DNA from: Sphingomonas asaccharolytica NBRC 15499
GTDB taxonomy: Bacteria; Pseudomonadota; Alphaproteobacteria; Sphingomonadales; Sphingomonadaceae
DNA length: 48,117 bases
Assembly (NCBI RefSeq): GCF_001598355.1
Contig: NZ_BCYU01000033.1
Coordinates: forward strand, 1 to 48,117
Direction of reading: 5' to 3'
Every line of letters starts with the position of its first letter. Positions within the stretch are counted from its first letter, which is position 1. This document shows positions 9,020 to 17,775 of this stretch, piece by piece. A program made the position numbers and the translations under genes. The notes below the pieces were generated by a model. It was not told the DNA's origin, ran no database searches, and was given only the letters and a program-made list of their open reading frames with translations.

Positions 9020-10148
9020 TGCGCGCGACCTGCACCTTGTCGCCCGACTGGATCGAATCGGGCGGGTTGTCGATCACCTGGTCGGCGGGCGTCAGGCCGG
9101 CGCTGATCTGGACGCGGTCGCCGAGGTCGCGGCCAATCGTCACGGTCTTGAGTTGAACCTTGCCACCCGCACCGAGCACCGCGACCTGGGTGCCGTTCTT
9201 GCCGATGATCATCGCGCTAGCGGGAAGCTCGACGGCATTGCCTGCGCCGCTGATCGGGAAGGTCGCCTGCGAATAGGCGCCGGGCTTCAATGCGCGGTCG
9301 CCATTGTCGGCGAGCAGTTCGACCAGGACGGTGCCCGAACCGGTGTCGACCGCGCCGGCTGACCGCGTCATCACCGCCTTGAACGTGCGGCCGGCATATT
9401 CGGGCAGGCTCAGCTCGATTTCCATGCCGGGATGGACCTGCGCCGAATAGGCCTGGGGCACTTTCACGAAGGCGCGGATCTTGCTGACGTCCGACACGGT
9501 GAACAGCGGCGCGCTGGCGGCGCTGCCCGCGGTGACGAGCGCGCCGATATCGGTCGACCGCGTCGTCACCACGCCGGCGAACGGCGCGGTCAGCCGGGTG
9601 AAACCCTGCTGATATTGCAGTCGGCCGACATTGGCGCGCGCCGCGTTGGCGACCGCCGACTTGGCCGCCAGGTCGCCGACCTTCTCGTCGGTTTCCTGCT
9701 TCGACACCGCGTCCTTGCCGAGCATCGTCTGCCAGCGCGTTGCGGTGGTCGCGGCCAGTTGCTGATTGGCGCGCGCGGTCTGAAGGTCGGCGCGCGCGGC
9801 GGCGAGCTGCTGGTCCACCTCGGGCGCGTCGATCACCGCGAGCAACTGACCCGGGCGCACCGGATCGCCGATATCGACGAACCATTTGCGGACATAGCCG
9901 CTGGTCCGCGCGTAGATCGGTGCGCTCTGCAGCGCCTGGAGCGTCGCGGGGAGCGTCAAGGCGGTCGTCGCGGCGCTCGGCTTGGCATGGATCACGCTGA
10001 CCGTCGGGGTCGACTGGTCGTGCGTCCAGGTCGCGAGTTGGGCTTGCGAATGCACGCGGGTGCCGATGCCGATGCCGACCACCGCAATGGCGGCGACCGC
10101 GGCGATGATGCCGGTGCGTTTCAGATTGGGGCCATCGCCGTCAGGCAT
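9009..10148 (-). CDS. RND efflux periplasmic adaptor (HlyD/MFP family)
   Basis: The 379-residue adaptor links the inner-membrane pump to the outer-membrane duct. It has an N-terminal membrane anchor (residues 12-30, IIAAVAAIAVVGIGIG), a first lipoyl half (SGYVRKWFVDIGDPVRPGQ near residue 85), an alpha-helical hairpin (about 110-165), the second lipoyl half (LTAPFAGVVTTRS), and beta-barrel and membrane-proximal domains to the end. It overlaps the permease by 8 bases upstream and the duct gene by 11 downstream. Confidence 0.93.
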   Translation of the reverse strand: MPDGDGPNLKRTGIIAAVAAIAVVGIGIGTRVHSQAQLATWTHDQSTPTVSVIHAKPSAATTALTLPATLQALQSAPIYARTSGYVRKWFVDIGDPVRPGQLLAVIDAPEVDQQLAAARADLQTARANQQLAATTATRWQTMLGKDAVSKQETDEKVGDLAAKSAVANAARANVGRLQYQQGFTRLTAPFAGVVTTRSTDIGALVTAGSAASAPLFTVSDVSKIRAFVKVPQAYSAQVHPGMEIELSLPEYAGRTFKAVMTRSAGAVDTGSGTVLVELLADNGDRALKPGAYSQATFPISGAGNAVELPASAMIIGKNGTQVAVLGAGGKVQLKTVTIGRDLGDRVQISAGLTPADQVIDNPPDSIQSGDKVQVARSGK

Positions 10149-13100
10149 AGGCTTCCTCCAGCTTGGGGGCCGCGTCCGCCTTTTCGGCGTGACGCCGATG
10201 GACGAGGCTGAAGATTACGGGAACGAACATCAGGGTGGCGAAAGTCGCGACCATCAGGCCGCCGATCACCGCGCGACCGAGCGGGGCATTCTGCTCGCCA
10301 CCTTCGCCGAGCCCGAGCGCCATCGGCAACATGCCGATGATCATCGCCAGCGCGGTCATCAGCACCGGGCGGAAGCGGACCATGCCGGCATCGAGCGCCG
10401 CCGCGGTGGCGTCGCCCAGCTCCGCCAGCCGCTCGCGCGCGAAACTGACCACCAGGATCGAGTTGGCGGTGGCGACGCCCATGCACATGATCGCGCCGGT
10501 CAGTGCCGGGACCGACAAGGTCGTGCCAGTCGCAAACAGCATCCAAACGATCCCGGCAAGCGCGCCGGGCAGAGCGGTGACGATCACGAACGGATCGAGC
10601 CACGACTGGAAGTTCACCACGATCAGCAAATAGATCAGCACGATCGCGCCGAGCAGGCCGAAGGCCAAGCCGGAGAAGGCGGCATTCATCGTCGCATATT
10701 GGCCGCGCAAGGTGACGGTCGTGCCTTTCGGCGTCTTCGCCTTCATATCCTTGAGCACGCTGTTGATGTCGCCGGCGACCGCGCCGAGATCGCGCCCGTT
10801 GGTCGTGGCGAATACATTGACCACCGGTGCGATATTATAGTGCGAGACGACCGTCGGTGCGTAGGAGCGGCCGATCGTGGCGATGCCGCCGATGATCTGG
10901 CTGCTTGCGCCCGCGGCCGATACCGGCACGTTGGCGAGGTCGCTGATCGACCCGACCTGATATTCCGGCGTCTGCGCCACCACCGGATAGGACACGCCGC
11001 TTGCCGGATCGAGGAAATAGACCGGGGCGGTCTGCGAGGTGCCGGCGAGCGAACTACCCAGGCTGTTGGTCACGTCGCGCTCGGTCAAGCCATACTGCCC
11101 GATCCGGCTGCGGTCGACATCGACATCGAGCTGCGGATAGCGCGCCGATTGTTGGATGCGCGCGTCGGCGACGCCGGGGATCGCGGTGATCCGGCGCAGC
11201 ACCTCGCGCGCGAACGCGGCATTGCCGTCCCCATCCTTGCCGGAAATCGCGACGTCGATCGGGGCGGGGGCGCCGAAGTTCAGGATCTGGCTGGTGATGT
11301 CGGCAGGCAAGAACGAGAAGGTCGAGCCGGGAAAATCATGCGGCAATTGCTCGCGCAGCATGCGGACATAATCGTCGGTCGGCCGGTGATCCTTGGTCAG
11401 CTGGATCAGGATGTCGCCGTCCTGCGGGCCCACCGTGCCCGAATTGTTATAGGTCGTGTTGATCGAGCTGACCGGCAGGCCGATATTGTCGACCACCGAC
11501 ACCAATTCGTTCGCCGGGATGATCTGACGGATGCGCTGTTCGATCCGGTCGAATTGCGCCGACGTATCCTCGATCCGCGATCCGACCGGGGCACGGACAT
11601 GGAGTGCCATCTGTCCGGCATCGACCGATGGGAAGAAATTCTCGCCCAGGAACGGCACCAGCAGGAATGACAGCGCGACACACGCCAGAAAGCCGATGAT
11701 GAACGGTCGCGGTGTGGCAAGCGCGCGTTCGAGTAGCGCACCGTAATTCTTACGCAGGCGCTCAAACCGGCTCTCGAAGCCGCGCTGGAAGCGGACCAGC
11801 GGATTGCGCGAGTCGGGCTTTCCGGCGGCGTGGACATCGCTGGCGTGCGGCTTCAGCAAATAATTCGCCATGGTCGGCACTAAGGTGCGCGACAGGATGA
11901 ACGACATGATCATCGCGAACACCACCGCCAACGCCATTGGCACGAACAGGAAGCCGGCGACGCCGGGCAGGAAGAACATCGGCACGAACACGATGCAAAT
12001 GCACAGCAACGAGACGAAGGCCGGGGTCACGATCTGCGCCGCGCCGTCCATGATCGAGGCGAACACCGATTTGCCCTGTTCGAGGTGCCAATTGATGTTC
12101 TCGATCGTCACCGTGGCGTCGTCGACCAGGATGCCGACCGCCAGGCTCAGGCCACCCAGGGTCATGATGTTGAGCGTATTGCCGGTCGCAGCCAGCGCAA
12201 TGATCGCGCCCAGGATCGCCAGCGGAATCGAGATCGCGATGATCACCGTCGATCGCCATGATCCGAGGAACAGCAGGATCATCACCGAGGTGAGGGCGGC
12301 GGCGATCGCGCCTTCCTTGATGACGCCTTCGACCGCCGCTTTGACGAACAGCGACTGGTCCCCGACCGGCACGATCTTGAGCGCGCCCGGCAATGTCGCT
12401 TGGATGTTGGGCAGCGCGTCCTTGATCCCCTGGACGATCGCCAAGGTCGAGGTGGCACCGTTCTTGAGCACGGTGATCAGCACCGATCGCGACCCGTCGA
12501 CATGGACGACATTGGTCTGCGGGGCCGATCCGTCGCGGACGTGCGCGACGTCGCGCATATAGATGGTGGCGCCGTTCACCACCTTGACCGGCAGGTTGTT
12601 GAGTTCCTCGACCGACCCCGGCGCGTTGTTGAGCGCGACGCTGTATTGGAAGCTGCCGATCTTGGCGAAACCGACCGGATTGATCTGGTTCTGCGCGGCG
12701 ATGGCGTTGCCGACGTCCTGCGCCGACAGCCCCTTGGATTGCAGCGCGGCGGGATCGAGATCGACCTGGATCTGGCGCTGGCGCCCGCCCGAGGGATAGG
12801 GGATCGCCGCGCCCGGCACCGTGACCAGGCCGGGGCGGACCTGGTTCTGCGCCAGGTCGAACATCTTGCCTTCCGACAGACCCTTGCCCGACAAAGCGAG
12901 CTGCAGGATCGGCACGGTCGAGGCGTTGTAGTTCAGGATCAGCGGCGGGGTGACGCCCGGCGGCAGCTGCTTCAGCACGGTTTGCGATACGCTGGTCACC
13001 TGCGCGGTGGCGGTGCGGATATCGGCGCCCGGCTGGAAATAGATCTTGGTCACGCCGATGCCGGGCATCGACTGGCTCTCGATATGATCGATATCGTTGA

Positions 13101-13326
13101 CCGTGGTCGTCAGCACGCGTTCGAAGGGCGTGATGATGCGCCCCGACATCTGATCGGGCGGCAGGCCGCTATATTGCCAGGCGACCGCGATCACCGGCAC
13201 GCGGATATTGGGGAAGATATCGACCGGGGTCCGCACCGCGGTTAGTACGCCGATGAGTGCGATCAGAATGGCCATGACCACGAAGGTCAGCGGTCGCGTC
13301 AGCGCTATGCGGACGATTCCGATCAT
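10141..13326 (-). CDS. RND efflux transporter permease
   Basis: The 1061-residue proton-driven pump of the HAE/AcrB-like superfamily has 12 expected membrane helices and two large periplasmic loops. It starts MIGIVRIALTRPLTFVVMAI, has PVDIFPNIRVPVIAV, and carries the proton-relay pair in VGILVDDATVTIENI (about residue 400). The start at 13326 is preferred over longer upstream forms because helix 1 begins there and GGGAA lies just before it. The next two genes overlap it. Drug or metal substrates cannot be told from sequence. A LysR gene diverges from it, making that regulator the likely controller. Confidence 0.93.
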   Translation of the reverse strand: MIGIVRIALTRPLTFVVMAILIALIGVLTAVRTPVDIFPNIRVPVIAVAWQYSGLPPDQMSGRIITPFERVLTTTVNDIDHIESQSMPGIGVTKIYFQPGADIRTATAQVTSVSQTVLKQLPPGVTPPLILNYNASTVPILQLALSGKGLSEGKMFDLAQNQVRPGLVTVPGAAIPYPSGGRQRQIQVDLDPAALQSKGLSAQDVGNAIAAQNQINPVGFAKIGSFQYSVALNNAPGSVEELNNLPVKVVNGATIYMRDVAHVRDGSAPQTNVVHVDGSRSVLITVLKNGATSTLAIVQGIKDALPNIQATLPGALKIVPVGDQSLFVKAAVEGVIKEGAIAAALTSVMILLFLGSWRSTVIIAISIPLAILGAIIALAATGNTLNIMTLGGLSLAVGILVDDATVTIENINWHLEQGKSVFASIMDGAAQIVTPAFVSLLCICIVFVPMFFLPGVAGFLFVPMALAVVFAMIMSFILSRTLVPTMANYLLKPHASDVHAAGKPDSRNPLVRFQRGFESRFERLRKNYGALLERALATPRPFIIGFLACVALSFLLVPFLGENFFPSVDAGQMALHVRAPVGSRIEDTSAQFDRIEQRIRQIIPANELVSVVDNIGLPVSSINTTYNNSGTVGPQDGDILIQLTKDHRPTDDYVRMLREQLPHDFPGSTFSFLPADITSQILNFGAPAPIDVAISGKDGDGNAAFAREVLRRITAIPGVADARIQQSARYPQLDVDVDRSRIGQYGLTERDVTNSLGSSLAGTSQTAPVYFLDPASGVSYPVVAQTPEYQVGSISDLANVPVSAAGASSQIIGGIATIGRSYAPTVVSHYNIAPVVNVFATTNGRDLGAVAGDINSVLKDMKAKTPKGTTVTLRGQYATMNAAFSGLAFGLLGAIVLIYLLIVVNFQSWLDPFVIVTALPGALAGIVWMLFATGTTLSVPALTGAIMCMGVATANSILVVSFARERLAELGDATAAALDAGMVRFRPVLMTALAMIIGMLPMALGLGEGGEQNAPLGRAVIGGLMVATFATLMFVPVIFSLVHRRHAEKADAAPKLEEAYA

Positions 13327-13388
13327 CGGCGATTCCCATGCTCGACTGCCGGTGGGGGGCGGGGGGCACCGTCGGCGATCTGGTGATG

Positions 13389-13409
13389 GCACCGGTGGCA
13401 AGCCGGTGC
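13389..13409. repeat. Short hairpin in the pump/LysR divergent region
   Basis: GCACCGG (13389-13395) pairs with CCGGTGC (13403-13409) around a 7-base loop. It lies between the divergent permease and LysR genes. It could fold in the pump's leader or be a regulator site; nothing decides between them. Confidence 0.4.
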
Positions 13410-13463
13410 TGCGTTGCGGCGAAGTGGGCGCGGCAGTCGCGACTGTCCAATATTGTTTACGGC

Positions 13464-13492
13464 ATGATTGATATTTATTACGTGTCAATCAT
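13464..13492. promoter_or_regulatory. Likely LysR operator overlapping the regulator's start codon
   Basis: ATGATTGA (13464-13471) and TCAATCAT (13485-13492) form a perfect 8-base inverted repeat around a 13-base AT-rich spacer, in otherwise GC-rich DNA. LysR-type proteins commonly bind such interrupted palindromes. The right arm includes the first two bases of the LysR ATG at 13491, suggesting self-repression. Confidence 0.55.
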
Positions 13493-14387
13493 GGAGTTAC
13501 GTCACCTGCGCTATTTCGTCCGCGTCGCGGAGGACCTGCACTTCGCACGCGCGGCGAAGCATCTCGGCATTTCGCAGCCGCCGCTCAGTCAGCAAATCCG
13601 GGCATTGGAAGACGAGCTGCAGGTACGCTTGCTCGATCGCACCAGTCGCAGCGTCGCGTTGACTCCTGCCGGCAAGCTGTTCCTCGACGCCGCGCGCGCG
13701 ACGTTGCGCCAGGCCGAGCACGCCATGGCGGTCGCGCGCGGCGCAGCGCGCGGCGAGCTTGGCGAGCTGGCGATCGGGTTCAACGCCTCGGCCCCGTTCA
13801 TTCCCGAGATCGCGCGCGCGATCGCCGAATTCCGCAGTCTCTATCCCGACGTGAAGCTCGTCCTGCGAGAGGCGTCGGGCAGCGCCCAGGTCGAGGATAT
13901 CGACGACCGGCTGCTCGACATCGGCTTCATGCGCAGCCGCGAGAAACCCGTTTTGCCGCGCGGTCTGATCGCGCAGCCTTTCCTCCGCGAGCGTCTATTC
14001 GTCGGGGTGCCGCCCGATCATCGGCTGGCGGCGCAGGAAACGGTCGACCTCGTCGACCTTGCCGGCGAACCGATGGTCTTCTATTCCACCGAACGCAGCC
14101 TGTTTACCGGCGAGTTGATGGCGCTGATGCGCGAACGCGGCGTCGAGCCCAATGTCGCCCAGGTGGTGAGCGACGTGTCGACCTTGTTCGGGCTGACCGC
14201 AGCCGGGATCGGCGTGATGGTGCTGGCGGAATCCTTGTGCAACCTGCAATCGGCGGCATTGGCGTATCGCCCGCTGACCGGCGTAACGATGATGCTATGG
14301 CTGGTCCATCACGCCGCCGACCTGACGTTGCCGTGTACTCATTTCCTCCAGGTACTCACTCGTCCGGCGGGCAACACGGAGGCTTAG
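13491..14387 (+). CDS. LysR-family transcriptional regulator
   Basis: The 298-residue regulator has the N-terminal winged helix-turn-helix (MELRHLRYFVRVAEDLHFAR, ISQPPLSQQIRALEDEL, LDRTSRSVALTPAG) at residues 1-65. A periplasmic-binding-protein-like effector domain covers about 90-290. It is divergent from the RND operon with 164 bases between them, the classic layout for control of a neighbour. The start is set by the family N-terminus; no Shine-Dalgarno sequence is visible, so translation may be leaderless. The operator-like palindrome covers the start codon. Confidence 0.92.
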   Translation: MELRHLRYFVRVAEDLHFARAAKHLGISQPPLSQQIRALEDELQVRLLDRTSRSVALTPAGKLFLDAARATLRQAEHAMAVARGAARGELGELAIGFNASAPFIPEIARAIAEFRSLYPDVKLVLREASGSAQVEDIDDRLLDIGFMRSREKPVLPRGLIAQPFLRERLFVGVPPDHRLAAQETVDLVDLAGEPMVFYSTERSLFTGELMALMRERGVEPNVAQVVSDVSTLFGLTAAGIGVMVLAESLCNLQSAALAYRPLTGVTMMLWLVHHAADLTLPCTHFLQVLTRPAGNTEA

Positions 14388-14475
14388 TCGCGCATCGTCG
14401 GCCATGACCTCGCGGGTCATTGCCGCGTTGAGCCGTCCCGCTACCCTTGCACCTACATTGCTCGGGAGTGGAATC

Positions 14476-14928
14476 ATGCGGTCGGTAATCTGGCTCATCG
14501 GCACGTCCCTGACATTGGCCGCGGCATCGGCGCAGACAGGCCCCCAAGGCGCCGATTATCGCAGGTTGCCGCGCGATCTCGCTGCGGCGGCGACCGCTTA
14601 CGATCTCGCGCAATTCAAGGCCAACCGTGCCGAGCTCGAACGGCTGCTCGCCGACGATTACATCCTCGCGGGGTCGAACGGAAAGAACCAGACCAAGGCG
14701 CAATATATCGCCGAGGCGACCGCGCCAGGCAGCAGGACGACCTATGTCGCCCTCTCGCTGAAGGTCCGCCGGGTGTGGTCGGATAGCGCCGTGCTCGGCG
14801 GGATGGTCGATGCCAAGGGGTTCGATCGCGGCAAGCCGATTACGGCGCATGCTCGGTTTGTCGACGTCTGGGCAAAGCGGGACGGACGGTGGCGCGTGGT
14901 GTTCACGCAGGCGAATGAGGTGAAGTAG
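14476..14928 (+). CDS. Exported NTF2-like (DUF4440) protein
   Basis: The 150-residue protein has a signal peptide (MRSVIWLIGTSLTLAAASA). An NTF2/SnoaL-like cone fold follows: an N-terminal helix with ELERLLADDYILAGSNGK, then strands ending in FVDVWAKRDGRWRVVFTQ. This fold binds small ligands or is a weak enzyme; the role here is unknown. GGGAG (14464-14468) 7 bases before the ATG fixes the start; an ATG at 14404 would hide the signal peptide. It ends facing the mannosyltransferase gene across the second three-hairpin element. Confidence 0.8.
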   Translation: MRSVIWLIGTSLTLAAASAQTGPQGADYRRLPRDLAAAATAYDLAQFKANRAELERLLADDYILAGSNGKNQTKAQYIAEATAPGSRTTYVALSLKVRRVWSDSAVLGGMVDAKGFDRGKPITAHARFVDVWAKRDGRWRVVFTQANEVK

Positions 14929-14941
14929 TGGAAGGCCGTGG

Positions 14942-15038
14942 GACGGCGCGGAGTTAATCCGCGCCGTCGGTCGGCGCTACGCGCCGCCGGCCGACTTGGC
15001 CCTAGCGGAATAGCATCCGCTATTCCGCTAGGGCCAAG
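14942..15038. repeat. Three-hairpin intergenic element, copy B
   Basis: Three hairpins lie in a row: GACGGCGCGGA (14942-14952) with TCCGCGCCGTC (14958-14968); GGCGC-TAC-GCGCC next; and a perfect 20-bp stem (14995-15014 with 15019-15038, 4-base loop) whose apex is GGAATAGC/GCTATTCC. It matches copy A (7505-7603) read from the other strand. The last stem contains the stop codon of the mannosyltransferase (15028-15030). It probably serves as a two-way terminator. Confidence 0.8.
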
Positions 15039-16311
15039 TGGAAAACCACATCCAGTGCATGAATGCCTGTTCGCCCGACAGCCCTGCAGCGGAGATGATC
15101 GGGAAGAAATAAACGGCGATGCCGAACGCCAGGATCGCGAACCCCTCGTCCCAATGCTGTAGCTTGCCCTTGCCGAAATGATCGAACGCGGCGGCCAGCG
15201 CGATGCACAGGAAGATCGAGGGCAGGTAATAATAATAGAAGAATCCCAGCGACTTGGGGATGATCGCCCAGATCAGGTAGCTCGCCATCCATAAGCCCGC
15301 GGCGAATAGCAGCTTGGGATCGCGCGCGCGCAGCCAACCCCATAAGCAGGCGATCACCGCCAGCAAGCCGCCCCACAAGATCACCGGATTGCCGATCATA
15401 AGGATGCCGCGCGTCGCCCCGTCCGACGGCTCGTAGAAATACCAGATCGGGCGGATCATCAGCGGCCAGCTCCACCACGCCGATTGATAGGTGTGGTGGG
15501 GGAGGACCTGGGTCTGCTCGCGGTACATCATGTCCTGGAAGGGCAGCAGATCGGCGAGCGTCAGCGGCTGGTCGTGGTAGAAGAAGGCCGGCGCGAAGGT
15601 TAGAAAATAGACCGCGATCGAAACCAGTCCGAATACGGCGAGCGCCGGGATCGCGGCGAGCCCCGACCAGTGTAGCTGATCGCGGCCCGACCATAGTGTC
15701 GAGAGTGGCCGCTTCGCCTTTGCTGCGTCGCGCCAGCGCAAGGCCAGGAAGCCGATGCCCGCCCAGGCGACATAGGGGATGGCCGCCCATTTTGTGCCGA
15801 CGGCCAGGCCGAACAGCACGGCCGACAGGATCCAGCGCGGCCACGCCTTACCGGCGGGCGCGCGCATCGCCCACAACATCGACGCGATCCCCCAGAGCGT
15901 GAAGGCGGCTAGGAACGGATCGATCATCGCGATCCGCGCCTCGATATAGGTGGTGAAATTGAGCAACGCGAAGATCGCGCCCATCACCGCCGGGCGCATG
16001 CGACGATAGAGCAGCCACAGGATGGCAAATACGCCCATCACCGTCGCCGCGCCGGCAACCGTCGAGAAGAAGCGCCAACCGAAACTATTGTCGCCGAATA
16101 GCGCGATCCCGGCGGCGATGAACTCCTTGGCGAGCAGGGGATGTTCGGTGTTGACCGGCCCCGACAAAGCGAGCAGGGCACGGGCGGCGGGCACGTAGTG
16201 GATTTCGTCGAACACGATTTTCGACGGGATCGTGACACCCCATAGAAACAAGGCTTGCGCGGCCAGCCCGATCAGGATCGCGACAGGAAACGGGCGGGGA
16301 CGACCATGCAT
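15028..16311 (-). CDS. Protein O-mannosyltransferase family (GT39)
   Basis: The 427-residue inner-membrane protein has about ten hydrophobic helices. The first periplasmic loop carries the acidic Asp-Glu pair of the family (IVFDEIHYVPAARAL, Asp35-Glu36), and NTEHPLLAKEFIAAG follows. Known relatives move mannose from a polyprenyl phosphate to Ser or Thr of exported proteins. The product at 6405 could supply such a donor, which is inference. The stop codon lies within a strong hairpin. No lectin-like MIR domain is present, as is usual in bacteria. Confidence 0.85.
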   Translation of the reverse strand: MHGRPRPFPVAILIGLAAQALFLWGVTIPSKIVFDEIHYVPAARALLALSGPVNTEHPLLAKEFIAAGIALFGDNSFGWRFFSTVAGAATVMGVFAILWLLYRRMRPAVMGAIFALLNFTTYIEARIAMIDPFLAAFTLWGIASMLWAMRAPAGKAWPRWILSAVLFGLAVGTKWAAIPYVAWAGIGFLALRWRDAAKAKRPLSTLWSGRDQLHWSGLAAIPALAVFGLVSIAVYFLTFAPAFFYHDQPLTLADLLPFQDMMYREQTQVLPHHTYQSAWWSWPLMIRPIWYFYEPSDGATRGILMIGNPVILWGGLLAVIACLWGWLRARDPKLLFAAGLWMASYLIWAIIPKSLGFFYYYYLPSIFLCIALAAAFDHFGKGKLQHWDEGFAILAFGIAVYFFPIISAAGLSGEQAFMHWMWFSTWP

Positions 16312-16368
16312 CCCCGCCCGCTTAGCGTGCCGTTCGCGCTGAAGCGACGCGAATTTCGTCCGTTTCGT

Positions 16369-16650
16369 TCAGCTCAGTCGCGCGTCGAGCCGGATCTCGA
16401 CCGGGTCGCCTTCGACCAGGTTGCGCCGGCGAACGACGTCTTTCTTGACCGGCAGCTTATGGACGCCGCCGCCCATCGCCATGAATGCGCTTTCGAACGG
16501 TTCATCACCGATCCGGCCGCGTATTTTGACCAGCCCGCGCGTGCCGAACGTCGCGACCGATTCGGGCCAAATGAGATAATACCAGCCGCCCTTGGCCCTG
16601 CTTTTCTGCAGCGGCGCCGAGAAGGCGATGTCGAGCGGTTTGGCCGGCAT
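16369..16650 (-). CDS. DUF1905 domain protein
   Basis: The 93-residue protein matches the DUF1905 small beta-barrel family: FSAPLQKSRAKGGWYYLIWP, then GRIGDEPFESAFMAMGGGVHKLPVKK, then EGDPVEIRLD. Its function is unknown. Its ATG overlaps the stop of the reductase-like gene before it (TGATG). It is the last gene of the ten-gene run that starts at 21499. The 57 bases between it and the mannosyltransferase show nothing notable. Confidence 0.85.
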   Translation of the reverse strand: MPAKPLDIAFSAPLQKSRAKGGWYYLIWPESVATFGTRGLVKIRGRIGDEPFESAFMAMGGGVHKLPVKKDVVRRRNLVEGDPVEIRLDARLS

Positions 16651-17312
16651 CACCACGTCCCTTCCTGCATCCGACGCTGTCGTTCCGCCTCGCGTGCCGT
16701 ATCGATCGGCGGCACCGACGCGCCGTCGGGGATCGGGCCAACGGGTTCGTAGGTCGCGATGATCGTGCCGGCAGGCGTGACCTGGTGGTCGACCATCTTC
16801 AGCGCGCCCGCGGGCGTGCCGTCGCCAAACAGCCTTTTGCCGTCGCCCAGGGTCAGGGGGTAGATCATCACCGTCAGCCGATCGAGCAGTCCGGCCGACA
16901 ACAGGCCGGGATAGATTTCGCTCGACCCCCAGATCATCAGATCGGGGCCGTCGCCCTGCTTCAAGGTGGCGACGTCGTCCATGCCCTTCAACCGGTGGCT
17001 GTTTTCCCATTCGAGCGGCTGATCGCCGCGCGTCAGGACATACTTGCCGGCGTTCGTGAAGGTCTCGCCCAGTTGGGCTTCCTCGCCTTCGACATACGGC
17101 CAGTAAGCGGCGAAGATGTCGTACGTCCTTCGCCCGAGCAGCAGGTCATAACCGTCGAACGCGGCGCCCAGCGTAGCATCGGCCGCGGGGTCGGGGAACT
17201 TGAACTGCCAACCGCCATGCTTAAAGCCGCCGGTAATATCCTCGTTCACCCCTCCCGGTGCCTGCATCACGCCGTCGAGCGAGACGAAGACGGTGCCGAC
17301 GATCTTACGCAT
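16650..17312 (-). CDS. Dihydrofolate reductase-family (RibD C-terminal-like) protein
   Basis: The 220-residue protein has the RibD-C/DHFR-like fold: it opens GTVFVSLDGVMQAPGG, has YDLLLGRRTYDIFAAYWP (about 53-70), a nucleotide-binding LMIWGSSEIYPGLLSAGLLD, and LFGDGTPAGALKMVD. These proteins are presumed NADPH-dependent reductases of unknown substrate; they are not the folate enzyme FolA. It overlaps both neighbours. Similar proteins often lie next to SRPBCC, VOC and DoxX genes, as here. Confidence 0.88.
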   Translation of the reverse strand: MRKIVGTVFVSLDGVMQAPGGVNEDITGGFKHGGWQFKFPDPAADATLGAAFDGYDLLLGRRTYDIFAAYWPYVEGEEAQLGETFTNAGKYVLTRGDQPLEWENSHRLKGMDDVATLKQGDGPDLMIWGSSEIYPGLLSAGLLDRLTVMIYPLTLGDGKRLFGDGTPAGALKMVDHQVTPAGTIIATYEPVGPIPDGASVPPIDTAREAERQRRMQEGTW

Positions 17313-17775
17313 CGGCCTTCTCCGTCAGCCCCTTGGAGACCTCTTCGAGCTGTTCGGCCATGATCGACCAGCCTTGCTCGAAGCCCATCGCCTGGTGTTG
17401 CTCGAACGCTTCCTTGGTCCAGTGGCGCGCGCTGGCACGAAAGCGCGTTTTGTCGCCTTCGGGCGTGTATTCGAAGACGCCGACCATGAACGGTCCCTGC
17501 GGAATCCAGCCTTCGCGAAAAGCGTCGGTGAAGACTATCTTCCGCAACGGCTCGACCTCGAGATAGATGCCTTCGTTGGGCATCACTTCGCCGTTCGGGC
17601 CGTGCATCGTGGTCGCGGCGCGGCCGCCGGCGCGCAAGTCCATCGCCACCACTTCGGCACGCCATGGCTTGGGGCAGAACCAGTCGGGCAGATGGTCGGT
17701 ATAGGCCTTCCACACCGCCTCGACCGGCGCGTCGATCAGGCGTTCGATCGACAGTTCGTATTCGCCACCGCTCAT
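17305..17775 (-). CDS. SRPBCC (AHSA1-like) domain protein
   Basis: The 156-residue protein has the START/Bet v 1-type ligand-binding fold: IERLIDAPVEAVWKAYTD at the N-terminus, a central RAGGRAATTMHGPNGE, and a C-terminal helix with MGFEQGWSIMAEQLEEV. This family binds hydrophobic small molecules, but the ligand is unknown. It overlaps the upstream VOC gene by 4 bases (ATGA) and the reductase gene by 8 bases. The ATG at 17775 is chosen because the family begins there. Confidence 0.87.
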   Translation of the reverse strand: MSGGEYELSIERLIDAPVEAVWKAYTDHLPDWFCPKPWRAEVVAMDLRAGGRAATTMHGPNGEVMPNEGIYLEVEPLRKIVFTDAFREGWIPQGPFMVGVFEYTPEGDKTRFRASARHWTKEAFEQHQAMGFEQGWSIMAEQLEEVSKGLTEKADA

